From: Pseudomaricurvus hydrocarbonicus
GTDB taxonomy: Bacteria; Pseudomonadota; Gammaproteobacteria; Pseudomonadales; Cellvibrionaceae
DNA length: 64,000 bases
Assembly: GCF_011602365.1 (NCBI RefSeq)
Contig: NZ_JAAONZ010000016.1
Span: forward strand, 1 to 64,000
Direction: 5' to 3'
Program-made: the position numbers and the translations under genes
The notes under the pieces: generated by a model
The model's database searches: none
Told to the model about the DNA's origin: nothing
What the model saw: the letters and a program-made list of their open reading frames with translations, nothing else
Shown here: positions 26,998 through 37,341 of the stretch, one piece after another
Position numbering within the stretch: the first letter of the stretch is position 1
How the letters are laid out: every line of letters begins with the position of its first letter

Positions 26998-29109
26998 CTA
27001 TTGTTTTACCGTAGCTTCTTCGATGATCTTAAAATCCCAGCCAGTCAAGGTTACCGTTGAACCACTTTTTATAGGGCGAGCAGAAAGCAATTCAACACCG
27101 CCTGCATGAGGGTAAGAAAATGTATGCGCATCGGCCGAATAATTAAAATAGTAATGAACAATTCTTCCGCGCTGATTAACGCCCGACTTGACGATCAATG
27201 GAAAGTGTAACTGCTGATCGGGGCCCATTAACTTCGCTTCTTCGAGTGCCTGTAACATGATTTTCTCAATCAGCTCCGTTCCCGGCATGAAACCGATATA
27301 GGTAGCGCTACCACGCCCAAATTGGTTGCGGGTGATGGCGGCATACTGTCCCCACACCGGGTGTTCATAACGAGCCAATACCTCTGCTGTAGTCGGCGTC
27401 AGTAGCTCCATCCAGTGGCTGACACTGTTGTTATCGTCGCCCACCTGATACGGATCACCAGCGAGAGACACCTTGTTCGGCAATACGAACTGACTGTATT
27501 GAACACCCACCACCTGGTTTATCAGCCCTGGCTGCTGAACGACTCTAACCTTATCGTTTTCATTGGCAAAGCCACTTTTGAAGGTGTAAACAATGCGACC
27601 ACCCTTGGCGACATAATCATTTAAACGCTGCAGTAATTCATCGCTGGCGGCATACAAGACCGGCACCACCAGTAATTTGTATTGCTCAATATTTTTACTG
27701 GAGGGATCGACAAAATCCACACCCACATTGAGACGATACAGGGCATCATAAAAAGGACGCAGAATATCGTTGTAGTTCTCTGTGGCATCCCAACCAAAAC
27801 TGAAGCTGTTAAAACCGGTCAGCGCGTCATTGCTGAACAGGATCGCCACCTGGTGATTTTTTTTCAGGTTAACCAGCTTGTCGCCAATACGCTTGAAATC
27901 CGCACCAATGGTTTTGGCTTCGTTATAGGTGGGGTTTGGTTTAAAGTCATGGCTCAGCAAGCCTTTCCAATAGGTTTCAATCGCGTTGTGGATCGAGTGC
28001 CAGGGCCAGTAGGCAACCATGTTGGCCCCTGATGCCACATGGCTAAAAGCCTGTAGCCGAAGCTGTCCGGGATACGGTGTCCACTGGGGAAAACCCTGCG
28101 CTTCGGTCTCCACGACCAAATAGTTTTGCCCGTCTTTCATTGAGCGCGCCATATCGCCGCCGAAGGATATTTCAGTACCGGTAAGGTCGTCCTGCCCAGG
28201 GTGGTAAATATCCACCCCGGCAATATCCATCGCGCGGGCGGCGGCAAAGTGGTCAACATCAGGCTGTATACCATAGGAGTAGCCGCGCCATTCAAAATCA
28301 AAGTTTTGCATGACAAACTGATCGGGCCGTTTGTATTCATTAACCAACCCCGCCTGCCAGGCGAGGTACTCGGTCACCAGACCACGCTGAAAGCGGGAAA
28401 ATTCACCATTGAGACTGGCATTGATGCTGCCGTTAACCGAGGGGAAATCTTCCCAGCTGTTGATGCGATTGCTCCAGTAGTCGAGCCCCAGTTCATGATT
28501 CATCACCTCCAGGGACGGGTATTTTCCGCGCATATGAGTAACAAATGCTTTCTGCACATTGGCACCAGAGGTGCCATAGTGCTTGGTTTCATTATCCACC
28601 TGAAAGCCGATCACAGCCGGATGATCTTTGACATGGCCAATCAATTGGCGGATAACCCGCTCAGCATGGCGACGAAAATCAGGATGAGTAATATCCATAT
28701 TCTGACGCGCACCATAGCTGCGCTGTCCGCTGGGGGTAACCGCCAGGATATCCGGGTATTGACGCGCCATCCAGGTGGGAATTGCGTAAGTCGGGGTGCC
28801 GACAATCACTTTAATACCCACCTTGTGCATCACCTCAAGAACACGATCGACATGGCTGAAATCAAATTTACCATCGCTGGGTTCGAGAGTACCCCAGGTA
28901 GACTCAGCAATGCGTACCACGTTGATTCCAGCCTCTTTCATCATGCGGGAATCAGTTTGCAGGCGCTCGACGGGCATATATTCATCGTAATAAGCTACGC
29001 CATAGAGCAACTCTTCCATAGCCGGGTACCATGCCTCGGCCCCTCGGCTTAGCAGGGTTACAAACAGGACGAGCAGCAAAAAGAACGGGGAGCGTTTGGT
29101 GGTAGTCAT
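26998..29109 (-). CDS. Beta-galactosidase, GH42
   Basis: 703 residues with a signal peptide (FFLLLVLFVTLLSRGAEA). The N-terminal barrel begins LLYGVAYYDEYMPVERLQTDSRMMKEAGINVVRIAESTW, the hallmark of GH42. The acid/base Glu is in GFQVDNETKHYG and the nucleophile Glu in YLVVETEAQGFPQW. A trimerisation domain and a C-terminal beta domain follow. It releases beta-galactose from galacto-oligosaccharides; a secretion signal is less common in GH42 than cytosolic location. Starts 18 bases after the esterase stop, so tightly co-transcribed. Confidence 0.93.
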   Translation of the reverse strand: MTTTKRSPFFLLLVLFVTLLSRGAEAWYPAMEELLYGVAYYDEYMPVERLQTDSRMMKEAGINVVRIAESTWGTLEPSDGKFDFSHVDRVLEVMHKVGIKVIVGTPTYAIPTWMARQYPDILAVTPSGQRSYGARQNMDITHPDFRRHAERVIRQLIGHVKDHPAVIGFQVDNETKHYGTSGANVQKAFVTHMRGKYPSLEVMNHELGLDYWSNRINSWEDFPSVNGSINASLNGEFSRFQRGLVTEYLAWQAGLVNEYKRPDQFVMQNFDFEWRGYSYGIQPDVDHFAAARAMDIAGVDIYHPGQDDLTGTEISFGGDMARSMKDGQNYLVVETEAQGFPQWTPYPGQLRLQAFSHVASGANMVAYWPWHSIHNAIETYWKGLLSHDFKPNPTYNEAKTIGADFKRIGDKLVNLKKNHQVAILFSNDALTGFNSFSFGWDATENYNDILRPFYDALYRLNVGVDFVDPSSKNIEQYKLLVVPVLYAASDELLQRLNDYVAKGGRIVYTFKSGFANENDKVRVVQQPGLINQVVGVQYSQFVLPNKVSLAGDPYQVGDDNNSVSHWMELLTPTTAEVLARYEHPVWGQYAAITRNQFGRGSATYIGFMPGTELIEKIMLQALEEAKLMGPDQQLHFPLIVKSGVNQRGRIVHYYFNYSADAHTFSYPHAGGVELLSARPIKSGSTVTLTGWDFKIIEEATVKQ

Positions 29110-29127
29110 GAGTCAGTCACCTTAGGG

Positions 29128-30069
29128 TTACATTGCTTTGTGGTGTTCAAGCCAACTCAGGTAATTGGCCATCCATATGTCACTGGTACTGCCACTAGGT
29201 CTGCTGCCAAAGCCGTGACCGCCGCTTGAAAAAAGATGAAACTCGATATTGCGGCTCTGTCGGTACCAGGCCTGTGGGAGTGCCATCCCTCCCTGACTAA
29301 ACAACGGATCATCTGCGGCGATCGTCAAAAAAAGGGGGGGCCGCGGGCCATTTTTCACGGTATGACTCATGGGTGGATAAATCAGTGCTACGTGTTGCGC
29401 CAATGATGCCTCGGAGTGATTTTCCAGCAACCGAATAACCGTACGGGCACCTGCCGAGAAGCCAATCACACCGATTTGCCGGGGGTCAACACCCCACTCT
29501 GCCGAGCGCGACGAAACCAGCTTTAAAGCGGCGGCGAGGTCATCTACAGCGGGTTGATGGTCTGCTAACTTTTTTTCGCCCAAGCTACTGAACAGTTTCG
29601 CTAGCGCAACGATATTTTGCTGTGGATCCTCTGGCGTATGGGGCAAGCGATATTTGAGAATAAAAGTAGTATAACCTGCGTTTTGTAATTGCCTGGCAAT
29701 GCCAAAACCTTCATTTTCTATGGAAACAAACTGGTAACCGCCACCCGGCACAATGATGATGGTTTTGCCATTGCGTTTATCGGCATCGGGAAACCCAGGA
29801 ATCAACGTTGGCAGCACCGTATTGCGCACCATGACCTGGCCAAAAAATCGCTCCCAGAGTTCCGTGTCTTCTTCCGCTATTGTGTTGTTGGCATAAAGAG
29901 AAATCTCCTGCAGTCCGCCTGGCTTATCTAGAGATTCCGCTTGCAGAGCAGTTAGATCAAATAAAGTGTCGTCTTTGCCAGTGGCTGCATAAACTGTATA
30001 AGAGAAGACCGCGAGAATCCCTGCCATAAGCGCTACTGCTAATCGCTGTTTTAGACGTTCGAGTTTCAT
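29128..30069 (-). CDS. Secreted alpha/beta-hydrolase esterase, BD-FAE/acetyl-esterase like
   Basis: 313 residues from the Met at 30069, which has AAGGACA upstream; the longer frame to 30126 lacks support. Signal region LAVALMAGILAVFSYTVYA. Oxyanion motif VPGGGYQFV, nucleophile elbow GFSAG, Asp in AADDPLF and His in SGGHGFG complete a catalytic triad. Likely removes acyl groups from polysaccharide side chains ahead of the glycosidases. It has a paralogue at 59289-60227 with the same PGGxY, GFSAG and GGHGFG motifs. Confidence 0.85.
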   Translation of the reverse strand: MKLERLKQRLAVALMAGILAVFSYTVYAATGKDDTLFDLTALQAESLDKPGGLQEISLYANNTIAEEDTELWERFFGQVMVRNTVLPTLIPGFPDADKRNGKTIIIVPGGGYQFVSIENEGFGIARQLQNAGYTTFILKYRLPHTPEDPQQNIVALAKLFSSLGEKKLADHQPAVDDLAAALKLVSSRSAEWGVDPRQIGVIGFSAGARTVIRLLENHSEASLAQHVALIYPPMSHTVKNGPRPPLFLTIAADDPLFSQGGMALPQAWYRQSRNIEFHLFSSGGHGFGSRPSGSTSDIWMANYLSWLEHHKAM

Positions 30070-30244
30070 ATTGATGTCCTTAAAGGTCACTGGCCGACTG
30101 GATTTATTCTGGCCGCACCATTGCAATGACAGCAGTAGCGAACTGAGCGCTGGTTCACCGCAAAGAGAACGCTTGTGTTGTCATCATCCTGAAGCTTAAT
30201 CAGCCCAGAAACCGGCTGAATATTGTTATCAAAAAGATAGAAGG

Positions 30245-30273
30245 AAAAGCGCAGCAGATACTGCTGCGCTTTT
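30245..30273 (-). terminator. Hairpin terminator after the second TonB receptor
   Basis: Perfect 13-bp arms AAAAGCGCAGCAG and CTGCTGCGCTTTT with a three-base loop, 12 bases past the receptor stop. The stem ends in four T on either strand, so it may act in both directions or attenuate read-through into the esterase. Confidence 0.85.
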
Positions 30274-30284
30274 ATGGGGAGCTG

Positions 30285-32507
30285 TTAGAATTTCATCCCT
30301 GCTCGAACGCCGTATGTTCTAGGATCTTCGACATTGGCTGCGCCAAAAAAGCCAGAGGTTGCTGAACCCAGCGTAATCTCATCCTCAAGATTTTTGCCAT
30401 ACGCCTGCACATACCAGGAATCATCCTCGGAGTGATAGGTCAACGTGACATTGGTTTTGGTATAGCTCGGCTGCTTGAACTGAGATACATTAGGTAAATC
30501 AACAATATAATACTCAGAGCTATATAAGCTGCTGACGTTCGCATCCAGGTATCCGCCTATCGATAACGGAAATGTATGGGTATACGATAAACGAAAAGTA
30601 TTTTCTGGCGCATGATCAAGATATTTTCCCTTGAAGTTCAGGTCCGGGTAATTAGCTTCATCGGGTACAAAATCATCGTAAACTGCGTCCAGCCAGGTTG
30701 CTGAAAATTCAAGCTTACCATTTTCATAGGGAAGCCAGATTCCGTCAATTTCAATACCTTCAATACCCGCTTCACCCGCATTGCGGGTAACTCTGGCAGG
30801 AGGATTGACAATCGTGGCCTCAATCTGCTTTTCAGTATAATCGTATGTAAATACCGACGCATTCAGGTTCAGAGTGTCTTCAAGTAAACTGAATTTAAAA
30901 CCTGCTTCGATACTGGTCAACTCTTCTGGACCGTAATACAGTAACTCAGCGGGTTGAGTACAGCCTATTCCTGAGCCCTCTACACAACCATCATTAAAAC
31001 CTCCCGCTTTATAGCCTGTTGCAACCGACGCATAGATCATGCCCAGATCACCCAGGAAGTAATCAACACCCAACTTCCAAGTGGTCTTGGTCCAATCATC
31101 TGCCGCCAGATTCTCATTGAGTACAGTACGTGTTACAACACCCGTATCAGGGTCTTGCACATCAAGTACTGTTGCTCCTTCTCGTGATTTTTCATCTTCG
31201 GTATAACGAATACCGCCAGTCACATGCAGATCGTTAGTTATATTGTAGGTGAGCTCGGTGAACGCGGCTTTAGACTCAGCTTCGACCGGCCCCTGAGGGA
31301 AGGCATAACCCACCGCATTCTCACCAAAAAACATCGAGGCTATAGGGTTGCCCAGATTGAGCTCCAAATCGATCTCTTCCTTAAAATAGTAAAGACCTGC
31401 CTGGCCGTGCAAGGGTTTATCTTGACCGAAGGCGATGCGCAGCTCATGGGAGCTCTGCTCAAAACTTCCAACGAAAGTAGCCGGGTTGGGAATACTTCCC
31501 AACACCATATAATTACGATTGAATTCACGATCAGCATCACGAACAGAGCCGAGGTACGTCAGTGAAAAGTTATCAAAATGATAGGTCGCTTCTGTCATCA
31601 GACTCCAACGATCTTCATCGCGCGAATCTGGTGCGGTAATTTCAAACGGCACATTGAGCAGATCGTCGGTACTGCCTGCAGCATGGTAACGAGGGTCAAT
31701 GGTAGGCGTGGTGGCATAGCCATCCGGGAAAAAATTGCTGATCGGGAGTATGTTGAATACCGAGCCTTCCGCTTGGCTGGCCTCGCCTACCACCACAAAT
31801 TCGAATTTGTCGTAGTCACCACCCAAAGACAGTCGACCCGTCAGGTTATCGCGAAATGCATCAAGATTTTTTGCGCCAGGACCTTCGAGTACGGTATCTC
31901 GTTTCTCGCGATTGACTGCCGCCCGCATGGCCAGATTATCATTAAGCGGCACATTGACCATGCCAGTAAAATTTTCTGTCCCGTAGTTGCCCAGCTCCAT
32001 GTCGACAGAAGCTTCGAACTCATTTTTTGGACGGGCGGACAACACATTGATGACACCTGCCGTGGTATTGCGTCCATAGAGGGTACCCTGGGGGCCACGA
32101 AGTACTTCGACCCGCTCAAGATCAAAAAAGGAACCAACGATATCCTGAGAGCGTGCGATATATATTCCGTTTTGCATAAAGGCGACCGAGGGATCACCTT
32201 TCTCAGTGGTGTCCGTACTGGATACCCCACGAATAGCTACTCGATAGTCGCCGTTAGATTCCGTTAATCGTACATTGGGAACGACATCATTAAGCTTGGT
32301 TGCGTCTGTAATCCCTGAATCACGCATCGAATCGGGGGTTAGTGCCGTCATGGCAATTGGTGTCTCGGACAACAGACTTTCTGTCCGGGTGGCCGTTACC
32401 GTGACTTCTTCAATGGTCTTCTGAGCCAAGCTACTGGCCGAAGCCAAAGACAATACGGATAAAGAAATGGCATAGCTTAATTGTTTCTTATTTTTTATTT
32501 TTTTCAT
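30285..32507 (-). CDS. TonB-dependent receptor of the polysaccharide locus
   Basis: 740 residues. It begins MKKIKNKKQLSYAISLSVL with cleavage near SSLAQ, then the plug start EEVTVTATRTESLLSETPIAMTAL, IRGVSSTDTTEKGDPSV, VEVLRGPQGTLYGRNTTAGVINV, and a barrel ending in AGMKF. Likely imports the oligosaccharide released by surface enzymes. It lies between the GH3 and esterase genes, all on the minus strand, and has its own 3' terminator. It is distinct in sequence from the two paralogous receptors at 60-64 kb. Confidence 0.94.
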   Translation of the reverse strand: MKKIKNKKQLSYAISLSVLSLASASSLAQKTIEEVTVTATRTESLLSETPIAMTALTPDSMRDSGITDATKLNDVVPNVRLTESNGDYRVAIRGVSSTDTTEKGDPSVAFMQNGIYIARSQDIVGSFFDLERVEVLRGPQGTLYGRNTTAGVINVLSARPKNEFEASVDMELGNYGTENFTGMVNVPLNDNLAMRAAVNREKRDTVLEGPGAKNLDAFRDNLTGRLSLGGDYDKFEFVVVGEASQAEGSVFNILPISNFFPDGYATTPTIDPRYHAAGSTDDLLNVPFEITAPDSRDEDRWSLMTEATYHFDNFSLTYLGSVRDADREFNRNYMVLGSIPNPATFVGSFEQSSHELRIAFGQDKPLHGQAGLYYFKEEIDLELNLGNPIASMFFGENAVGYAFPQGPVEAESKAAFTELTYNITNDLHVTGGIRYTEDEKSREGATVLDVQDPDTGVVTRTVLNENLAADDWTKTTWKLGVDYFLGDLGMIYASVATGYKAGGFNDGCVEGSGIGCTQPAELLYYGPEELTSIEAGFKFSLLEDTLNLNASVFTYDYTEKQIEATIVNPPARVTRNAGEAGIEGIEIDGIWLPYENGKLEFSATWLDAVYDDFVPDEANYPDLNFKGKYLDHAPENTFRLSYTHTFPLSIGGYLDANVSSLYSSEYYIVDLPNVSQFKQPSYTKTNVTLTYHSEDDSWYVQAYGKNLEDEITLGSATSGFFGAANVEDPRTYGVRAGMKF

Positions 32508-32603
32508 GGGTCTCTCCTGATTATTGACTAATTTTTATCACGCTTTTTCATCTTAAAATGTAGGATCCACAATGGTTGGTAAAGGAGATCCAGGTAAAAA
32601 ATG

Positions 32604-34988
32604 TCATAAATCGGTTAAATTGCTCTCAGCGATGCGCTCATCGGGCAGTTCAAATGTCACCGTTTGGCGAATATCCCTGGACGAGGCGCCAATATCAATT
32701 TTATAAATACCCTTATCAGCAACCCAGGATGATCGGCTTTCATCAAACGATGCCAACTCCTTAACCTTTAAGGTAAAAGTCAATTGCTGGGATTCGGCAG
32801 GGGCTAACAGGCGAGTCTTGGCGAAACCTTTCAGTTCCCTGACCGGCTTTTTCAGCTGACCTTCGGGCGCGCTCAGATACACTTGTACCACTTCCTTACC
32901 AGCAACCTTACCGTTGTTAGTAACGGTGACTGAAACACTGATCGAGTCTTCGAAGGTAGTCGAACTGACGGTGGTCGAACCATACTCGAACTGGGTATAG
33001 GAAAGTCCATAACCAAACTCATAGGCTGGCTCAACGTTGAAGGTATCGTAGTATCGGTAACCGACGAAAATACCCTCTTCGTAATCCACCCTGGAAGGTT
33101 TACCCACGGCAAAGCCACCGATTCCAGAGACGGTTTTATCAGAGGTTTCCACACCGGGAAAATTATCTGATGACGGCACATCCCTATAGTGGACGGGCAT
33201 GGTCGTCGGCAATTTTCCGGAAGGGTTTACCTTGCCAGTTAATACGTCGGCAATGGCATTACCCGCTTCCTGTCCACCCTGCCAAGGCAGTAAAATGGCA
33301 TCGACCTGATCACGCCAACTGGCGATTTCCAGCACATTGCCGACATTGAGAATTACCACGACCTGTTTGTTCTGGGCATGGAAGGCCGAGGATACATCGG
33401 CAATCAAACGCTGCTCACCCGCGGTCAAGGTAAAATCACCCTCTACTGGACGATCCTGGAATTCACCCGAATTGCGACCAAGTGTAATCAGCGCGATATC
33501 GGCTTCAGCTGCCTGAGTGGCCAGTGCCTCACCTGCCAACGGCATTTCAACAATCGGCGGCAACAACTGAAAGAAGTTTTCCTTCTTTGGCTGCCGAGCT
33601 TTTTCCGTGGCCAAAAACTGTTCATAGGTAGACGCCAATTTGGAATCGATGTGGTATCCGGCAGTCTGTAAACCGTCAACCAGAGAAACGGTATAGGCTT
33701 CATTGACATCACCGCTACCGGCTCCGCCCGAAATAAAGTCATAGGAGGTATTACCAAACACGGCAACCTTGTTAACCGCTTTTGCCAGCGGCAATGCCCC
33801 GCCGGTATTTTTCAATAACACGGCACCTTCGGCGGCAGCCTGTCTCGCTGTGTGCGCGTGTGCATTGAGGTCCGGTTTGTTACTGTATGGGTAACCTGCA
33901 TAGCTGGGCGACTGCAGAATCACCTTGAGAATTCGCTGCAGGTTTCTATCCAACGTTTTCTCGTCCAGCTGTCCAGACTCCAACCCTGCAGCAAGCTGTT
34001 CGGTATCCTTTGGAGTACCTGGCATGATCAGGTCATTTCCGGCATTCATCTGTGCTACCGCATCATCACCGGCAAACCAGTCGGTCATGACCAATCCCTG
34101 GAAATCCCACTCGTCGCGCAGCACTTGGGTGAGTATATTTTCGCTTTGTGGCGTATAGCTACCGTTGAGCTTATTGTAGGAACTCATGATGCCCCAGGGC
34201 TGGGAATCTTTGACCGCGATTTCAAAGCCGCGTAAATAGATTTCCCTGAGTGCACGCTCACTGGCAATGGTGTCGACCAGAAAACGGTTGGTCTCCTGAT
34301 TATTGGCCACGTAGTGCTTGATGGTGGCACCGACACCATTGGACTCAATACCATTGACCATGGCTGCGGCCGACTTGCCGCTCAGAACGGGGTCTTCAGA
34401 ATAATATTCAAAGTTACGGCCACCACGGGGGTTGCGATGAATGTTCATGCCAGGTGCCAACAGAATATCAACGCCGTATTCCTTAACTTCCTCGCCCATG
34501 GATTGACCAATGGTGGTCAGCATGTCCGTATCCCAAGTCGATGCCAACAGCGTTCCAATTGGAAAAGCCGTGGCGAAGTAGCTGTTAGGATCGCCTTTTC
34601 TCGAGGGCGAAATTCTCAAACCGGCAGGCCCATCGGCCAGTACGATGGAAGCTATACCTAATTCATTAAGGGCATAGGTATACCCTGCGGCACCCGGAAC
34701 CTTGCTGTCGGGGTTGGTATAATCGTCAGTGTTCATTCCCGTGCCCATCACCAGATTGACTTTCTGGTCGAGGGATAAACGTGACAGGATGTCGTCGACT
34801 CTCTGTTCAATCGGCTTGGAAGTGTCTTCGTACAGATCTTTCTTGCCGTTGCCATTTAAATCACGAAAGGTGTTCTTTGTAAGTATTTGCGGCTGCCTAG
34901 CTCCATCTTCAGTGGCATTATCGACACTGCAGGCAGCGGTTAAGCATATTGTCAGAGTAAGTGGTAAATATTTTGTTTTTAAAGGCAT
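32604..34988 (-). CDS. Glycoside hydrolase family 3, lipoprotein
   Basis: 794 residues. The lipoprotein signal is LTICLTAAC-S (Cys about residue 20), followed by FRDLNGNGKKDLYEDTS, the Asp/Asn-rich motif also in the GH3 at 961. The (beta/alpha)8 domain has VLADGPAGLRI and the nucleophile Asp in GLVMTDWFAGD. The alpha/beta sandwich and a C-terminal fibronectin-like domain (VTVTNNGKVAGKEVVQVYLSAP) complete a three-domain BglX-like enzyme. It removes terminal beta-linked sugars in the periplasm. Second gene of the gluP operon, 74 bases before it. Confidence 0.92.
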   Translation of the reverse strand: MPLKTKYLPLTLTICLTAACSVDNATEDGARQPQILTKNTFRDLNGNGKKDLYEDTSKPIEQRVDDILSRLSLDQKVNLVMGTGMNTDDYTNPDSKVPGAAGYTYALNELGIASIVLADGPAGLRISPSRKGDPNSYFATAFPIGTLLASTWDTDMLTTIGQSMGEEVKEYGVDILLAPGMNIHRNPRGGRNFEYYSEDPVLSGKSAAAMVNGIESNGVGATIKHYVANNQETNRFLVDTIASERALREIYLRGFEIAVKDSQPWGIMSSYNKLNGSYTPQSENILTQVLRDEWDFQGLVMTDWFAGDDAVAQMNAGNDLIMPGTPKDTEQLAAGLESGQLDEKTLDRNLQRILKVILQSPSYAGYPYSNKPDLNAHAHTARQAAAEGAVLLKNTGGALPLAKAVNKVAVFGNTSYDFISGGAGSGDVNEAYTVSLVDGLQTAGYHIDSKLASTYEQFLATEKARQPKKENFFQLLPPIVEMPLAGEALATQAAEADIALITLGRNSGEFQDRPVEGDFTLTAGEQRLIADVSSAFHAQNKQVVVILNVGNVLEIASWRDQVDAILLPWQGGQEAGNAIADVLTGKVNPSGKLPTTMPVHYRDVPSSDNFPGVETSDKTVSGIGGFAVGKPSRVDYEEGIFVGYRYYDTFNVEPAYEFGYGLSYTQFEYGSTTVSSTTFEDSISVSVTVTNNGKVAGKEVVQVYLSAPEGQLKKPVRELKGFAKTRLLAPAESQQLTFTLKVKELASFDESRSSWVADKGIYKIDIGASSRDIRQTVTFELPDERIAESNLTDL

Positions 34989-35062
34989 AGTCGTTTACCC
35001 AATTATTTTTTATAGTTTTCCGAACGTTGTGCACACAAATCAGTGCGGTTCGACAAGGAATA

Positions 35063-36346
35063 TCAGTTATTTTTCACGACGAATCTGGATCCACGAAGCC
35101 CGTAAAATACGATATACAGGTAACAGATCACCGGTAGAATAAATGCTGGCTGCAGCCCCATAGCATCCGCCAGAACGCCCTGAAGCAGAGGAATCAATGC
35201 ACCACCAACTATGGCCAGACAAAGAACGCCGGACCCCTGGCTGGTGTGCTTTCCCAGGCCATGCAAGGCCAGACTAAAAATCGTAGGAAACATGATTGAG
35301 TTGCAGAGTCCCACCAGTAGAATGGCGTACATGGCCAAGGTTCCGCTACCAAGAGCCGCTGTCGTCACCAGCAGCACAGCGGCGCAGGCATTTAACGCTA
35401 ACACCTTGCCGGGCTCGAAACGAGTCATGATCAACGCACCGATGAAACGCCCCACCATCGCGCCACCCCAGTACCAGGCAATATAATGGGCTGCCTGCTC
35501 TTCGGCTAAACCGGCAATATGAGGTTCACCGAGGAAACTCACTAAAAAACTGCCAATAGATACCTCGGCACCCACATAGACAAAGATACCCACAGCCCCC
35601 ATTACCAGATGCGGGTACTGCCACGCCGATCCAGAACTTTTCAAGGACTGTGTGGTGGTTTTTGGTTGCTTGTGGCTGTGAAACGATGGCAGCTTCAGCA
35701 CGGCAAAAATACCCGCAAAAATAAACAGCGTGGTAGCGAGCAGCATATAAGGAAACTTGACGGCATCAGCTTCGGAGGCGAGTTCACTGTTATGGACCAG
35801 CGCATCGGGCGCAACCGACAAAATCAGCATCGCACCAAAAAACGGCGCCACCGTGGTGCCTAATGCATTAAAAGCCTGAGTCAGATTGAGACGGCTGGAT
35901 GCGGTTTCCGGTGGACCTAGTGCGGTCACATAAGGGTTTGCAGACACCTGCAACAAGGTTATTCCGGAAGCCAGCACAAACAGCGCCGCAAGGAACAGGA
36001 AATAGACTTGCTGAGAGGCTGCAGGGTAAAACATCAGGCACCCAACTCCCGCTACCAATAAGCCGACCACCAATCCACGCTTGTAACCGATGCGCTGTAC
36101 CAGCGCCCCTGCCGGCAGCGACATCACAAAATAGGCACCAAAAAAACAAAACTGAATCAGCATTGCCTGGGTGTAGCTGAGAGAAAAGACGCTTTTCAAG
36201 TGCGGAATCAGAATGTCATTAAGACAGGTGATAAACCCCCAGATAAAAAACAGGCTGGTAAGGGCTGATAGAGCAAATCGATGATTGCTGGTATTGCACT
36301 GGGCGGAGAGTTCGGTCCGGGTAAGACCAGGTGTTACTGATGCCAT
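35063..36346 (-). CDS. GluP/FucP-type sugar:H+ symporter (MFS)
   Basis: 427 residues with 12 hydrophobic segments. It has the signature of the fucose/glucose-galactose permease group: [63 protein letters not shown], and [40 protein letters not shown]. It moves the monosaccharide across the inner membrane. First gene of the minus-strand glycan operon; a perfect 14-bp LacI-type operator lies about 110 bases upstream of its start. Confidence 0.92.
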   Translation of the reverse strand: MASVTPGLTRTELSAQCNTSNHRFALSALTSLFFIWGFITCLNDILIPHLKSVFSLSYTQAMLIQFCFFGAYFVMSLPAGALVQRIGYKRGLVVGLLVAGVGCLMFYPAASQQVYFLFLAALFVLASGITLLQVSANPYVTALGPPETASSRLNLTQAFNALGTTVAPFFGAMLILSVAPDALVHNSELASEADAVKFPYMLLATTLFIFAGIFAVLKLPSFHSHKQPKTTTQSLKSSGSAWQYPHLVMGAVGIFVYVGAEVSIGSFLVSFLGEPHIAGLAEEQAAHYIAWYWGGAMVGRFIGALIMTRFEPGKVLALNACAAVLLVTTAALGSGTLAMYAILLVGLCNSIMFPTIFSLALHGLGKHTSQGSGVLCLAIVGGALIPLLQGVLADAMGLQPAFILPVICYLYIVFYGLRGSRFVVKNN

Positions 36347-36457
36347 ATTTTCTTCCTCTTTGGAGAGGTATATTTATTTTTAGTCGTCGTAACGCAAAAC
36401 CGCGACAGCTTATTTTTATGCTCCCGAGGGAGGTGTTATGCGTATGCTCCATTAAAA

Positions 36458-36471
36458 TGACAGCGCTGTCA
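36458..36471. promoter_or_regulatory. LacI-family operator, TGACAGCGCTGTCA
   Basis: Perfect 14-bp palindrome with a central CG, the form bound by LacI/GalR regulators. It is about 110 bases upstream of gluP. A near-identical copy precedes the lacI-type gene itself, which links regulator and operon. Confidence 0.8.
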
Positions 36472-37066
36472 AGCAGGCGTGATTGTTTTTTCCCATCGCA
36501 GCATATGGATAATTATCGTGCGAGCGCTTCTTTACATAACCTTTTTCGACTGAATAGCTGTTTAACCAATAGTTTAAAATCGCTAATTTACCCAACCGAC
36601 CGGCCGTTACCCCGGCATCTAGGGAGGACGCACCTCCTATGACTGTAGGCGTGCGTCCTGGATAGACCCGTGTACTTACCGTGCAATTGGGACTGTGCTC
36701 CAGTGCTCCTTGAAAGCCACCGCTATCGGGTGATTCCGCTCACGGCGCCTGTCATTAAATGATGAACTCGGGAGACAAGCCCCCCTGTTCTTGACCATGG
36801 CGCCTATAAAACCGAAGCAATGATTTGTGGATACGGTATCGATACTTGGGGGCGGGTAACGGCCTGCGAAACACTCAAACGGGGCGCCTGTAGGCTGTAA
36901 TGGCTAATCTGATCAGTTTCAGGTGTGTTAAAATGGCAGTCAGAAAGGCCAACCACCGCCTCCATCTTGGTCTGCACTCACCTGCTGGTCCTAAGCCATT
37001 TGATGCCAACTTTAGGGGACAATAAAAGTAGCGAGCGAGCGTCAAAAAGGAGATACTTTACCGCTA

Positions 37067-37080
37067 TGACAGCGCTATCA
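37067..37080. promoter_or_regulatory. LacI-family operator, TGACAGCGCTATCA
   Basis: Same site as at 36458 with one change (G to A) in the right half. It lies about 260 bases before the LacI-type gene and suggests autoregulation, or looping between the two sites 600 bases apart. Confidence 0.7.
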
Positions 37081-37341
37081 ATCCAGTGACGTCTGTTGTT
37101 AACGTTTAAAATGTGTAGGGAGCACCATTGTGCTTTTTGATTTTCTTTATTTATTTTAGAATCTTTTGTTATTTAAATATTGTTTTTAAGGCCTATAAAA
37201 TCCAAGCCATATTTAAGTTATCGCTGACAAAATTTCAGGCGACCAAATGGCATCAAAGTCTATGGTGACAACCGTTTAGCTCTGGTTTTTTAGCCAACCC
37301 CATCACCCACTAATATCGTTACCCGCAAAGTCATAGAGGAC

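Larger units (their letters stand above)
36347..37341. other. 995-base region between gluP and the lacI-type regulator
   Basis: Holds the divergent promoters and two LacI-type operators (36458-36471 and 37067-37080). A 9-bp inverted repeat AGGACGCAC / GTGCGTCCT occurs at 36625-36633 and 36651-36659. The middle, about 36650-37040, is GC-richer and lacks any convincing reading frame on either strand; it looks like non-coding insertion-like DNA, but I cannot assign it. Confidence 0.5.

Noticed and set aside
28201-29052. 283-codon plus-strand frame opposite GH42
   Set aside because: Antisense shadow; low-information sequence with no start signal.
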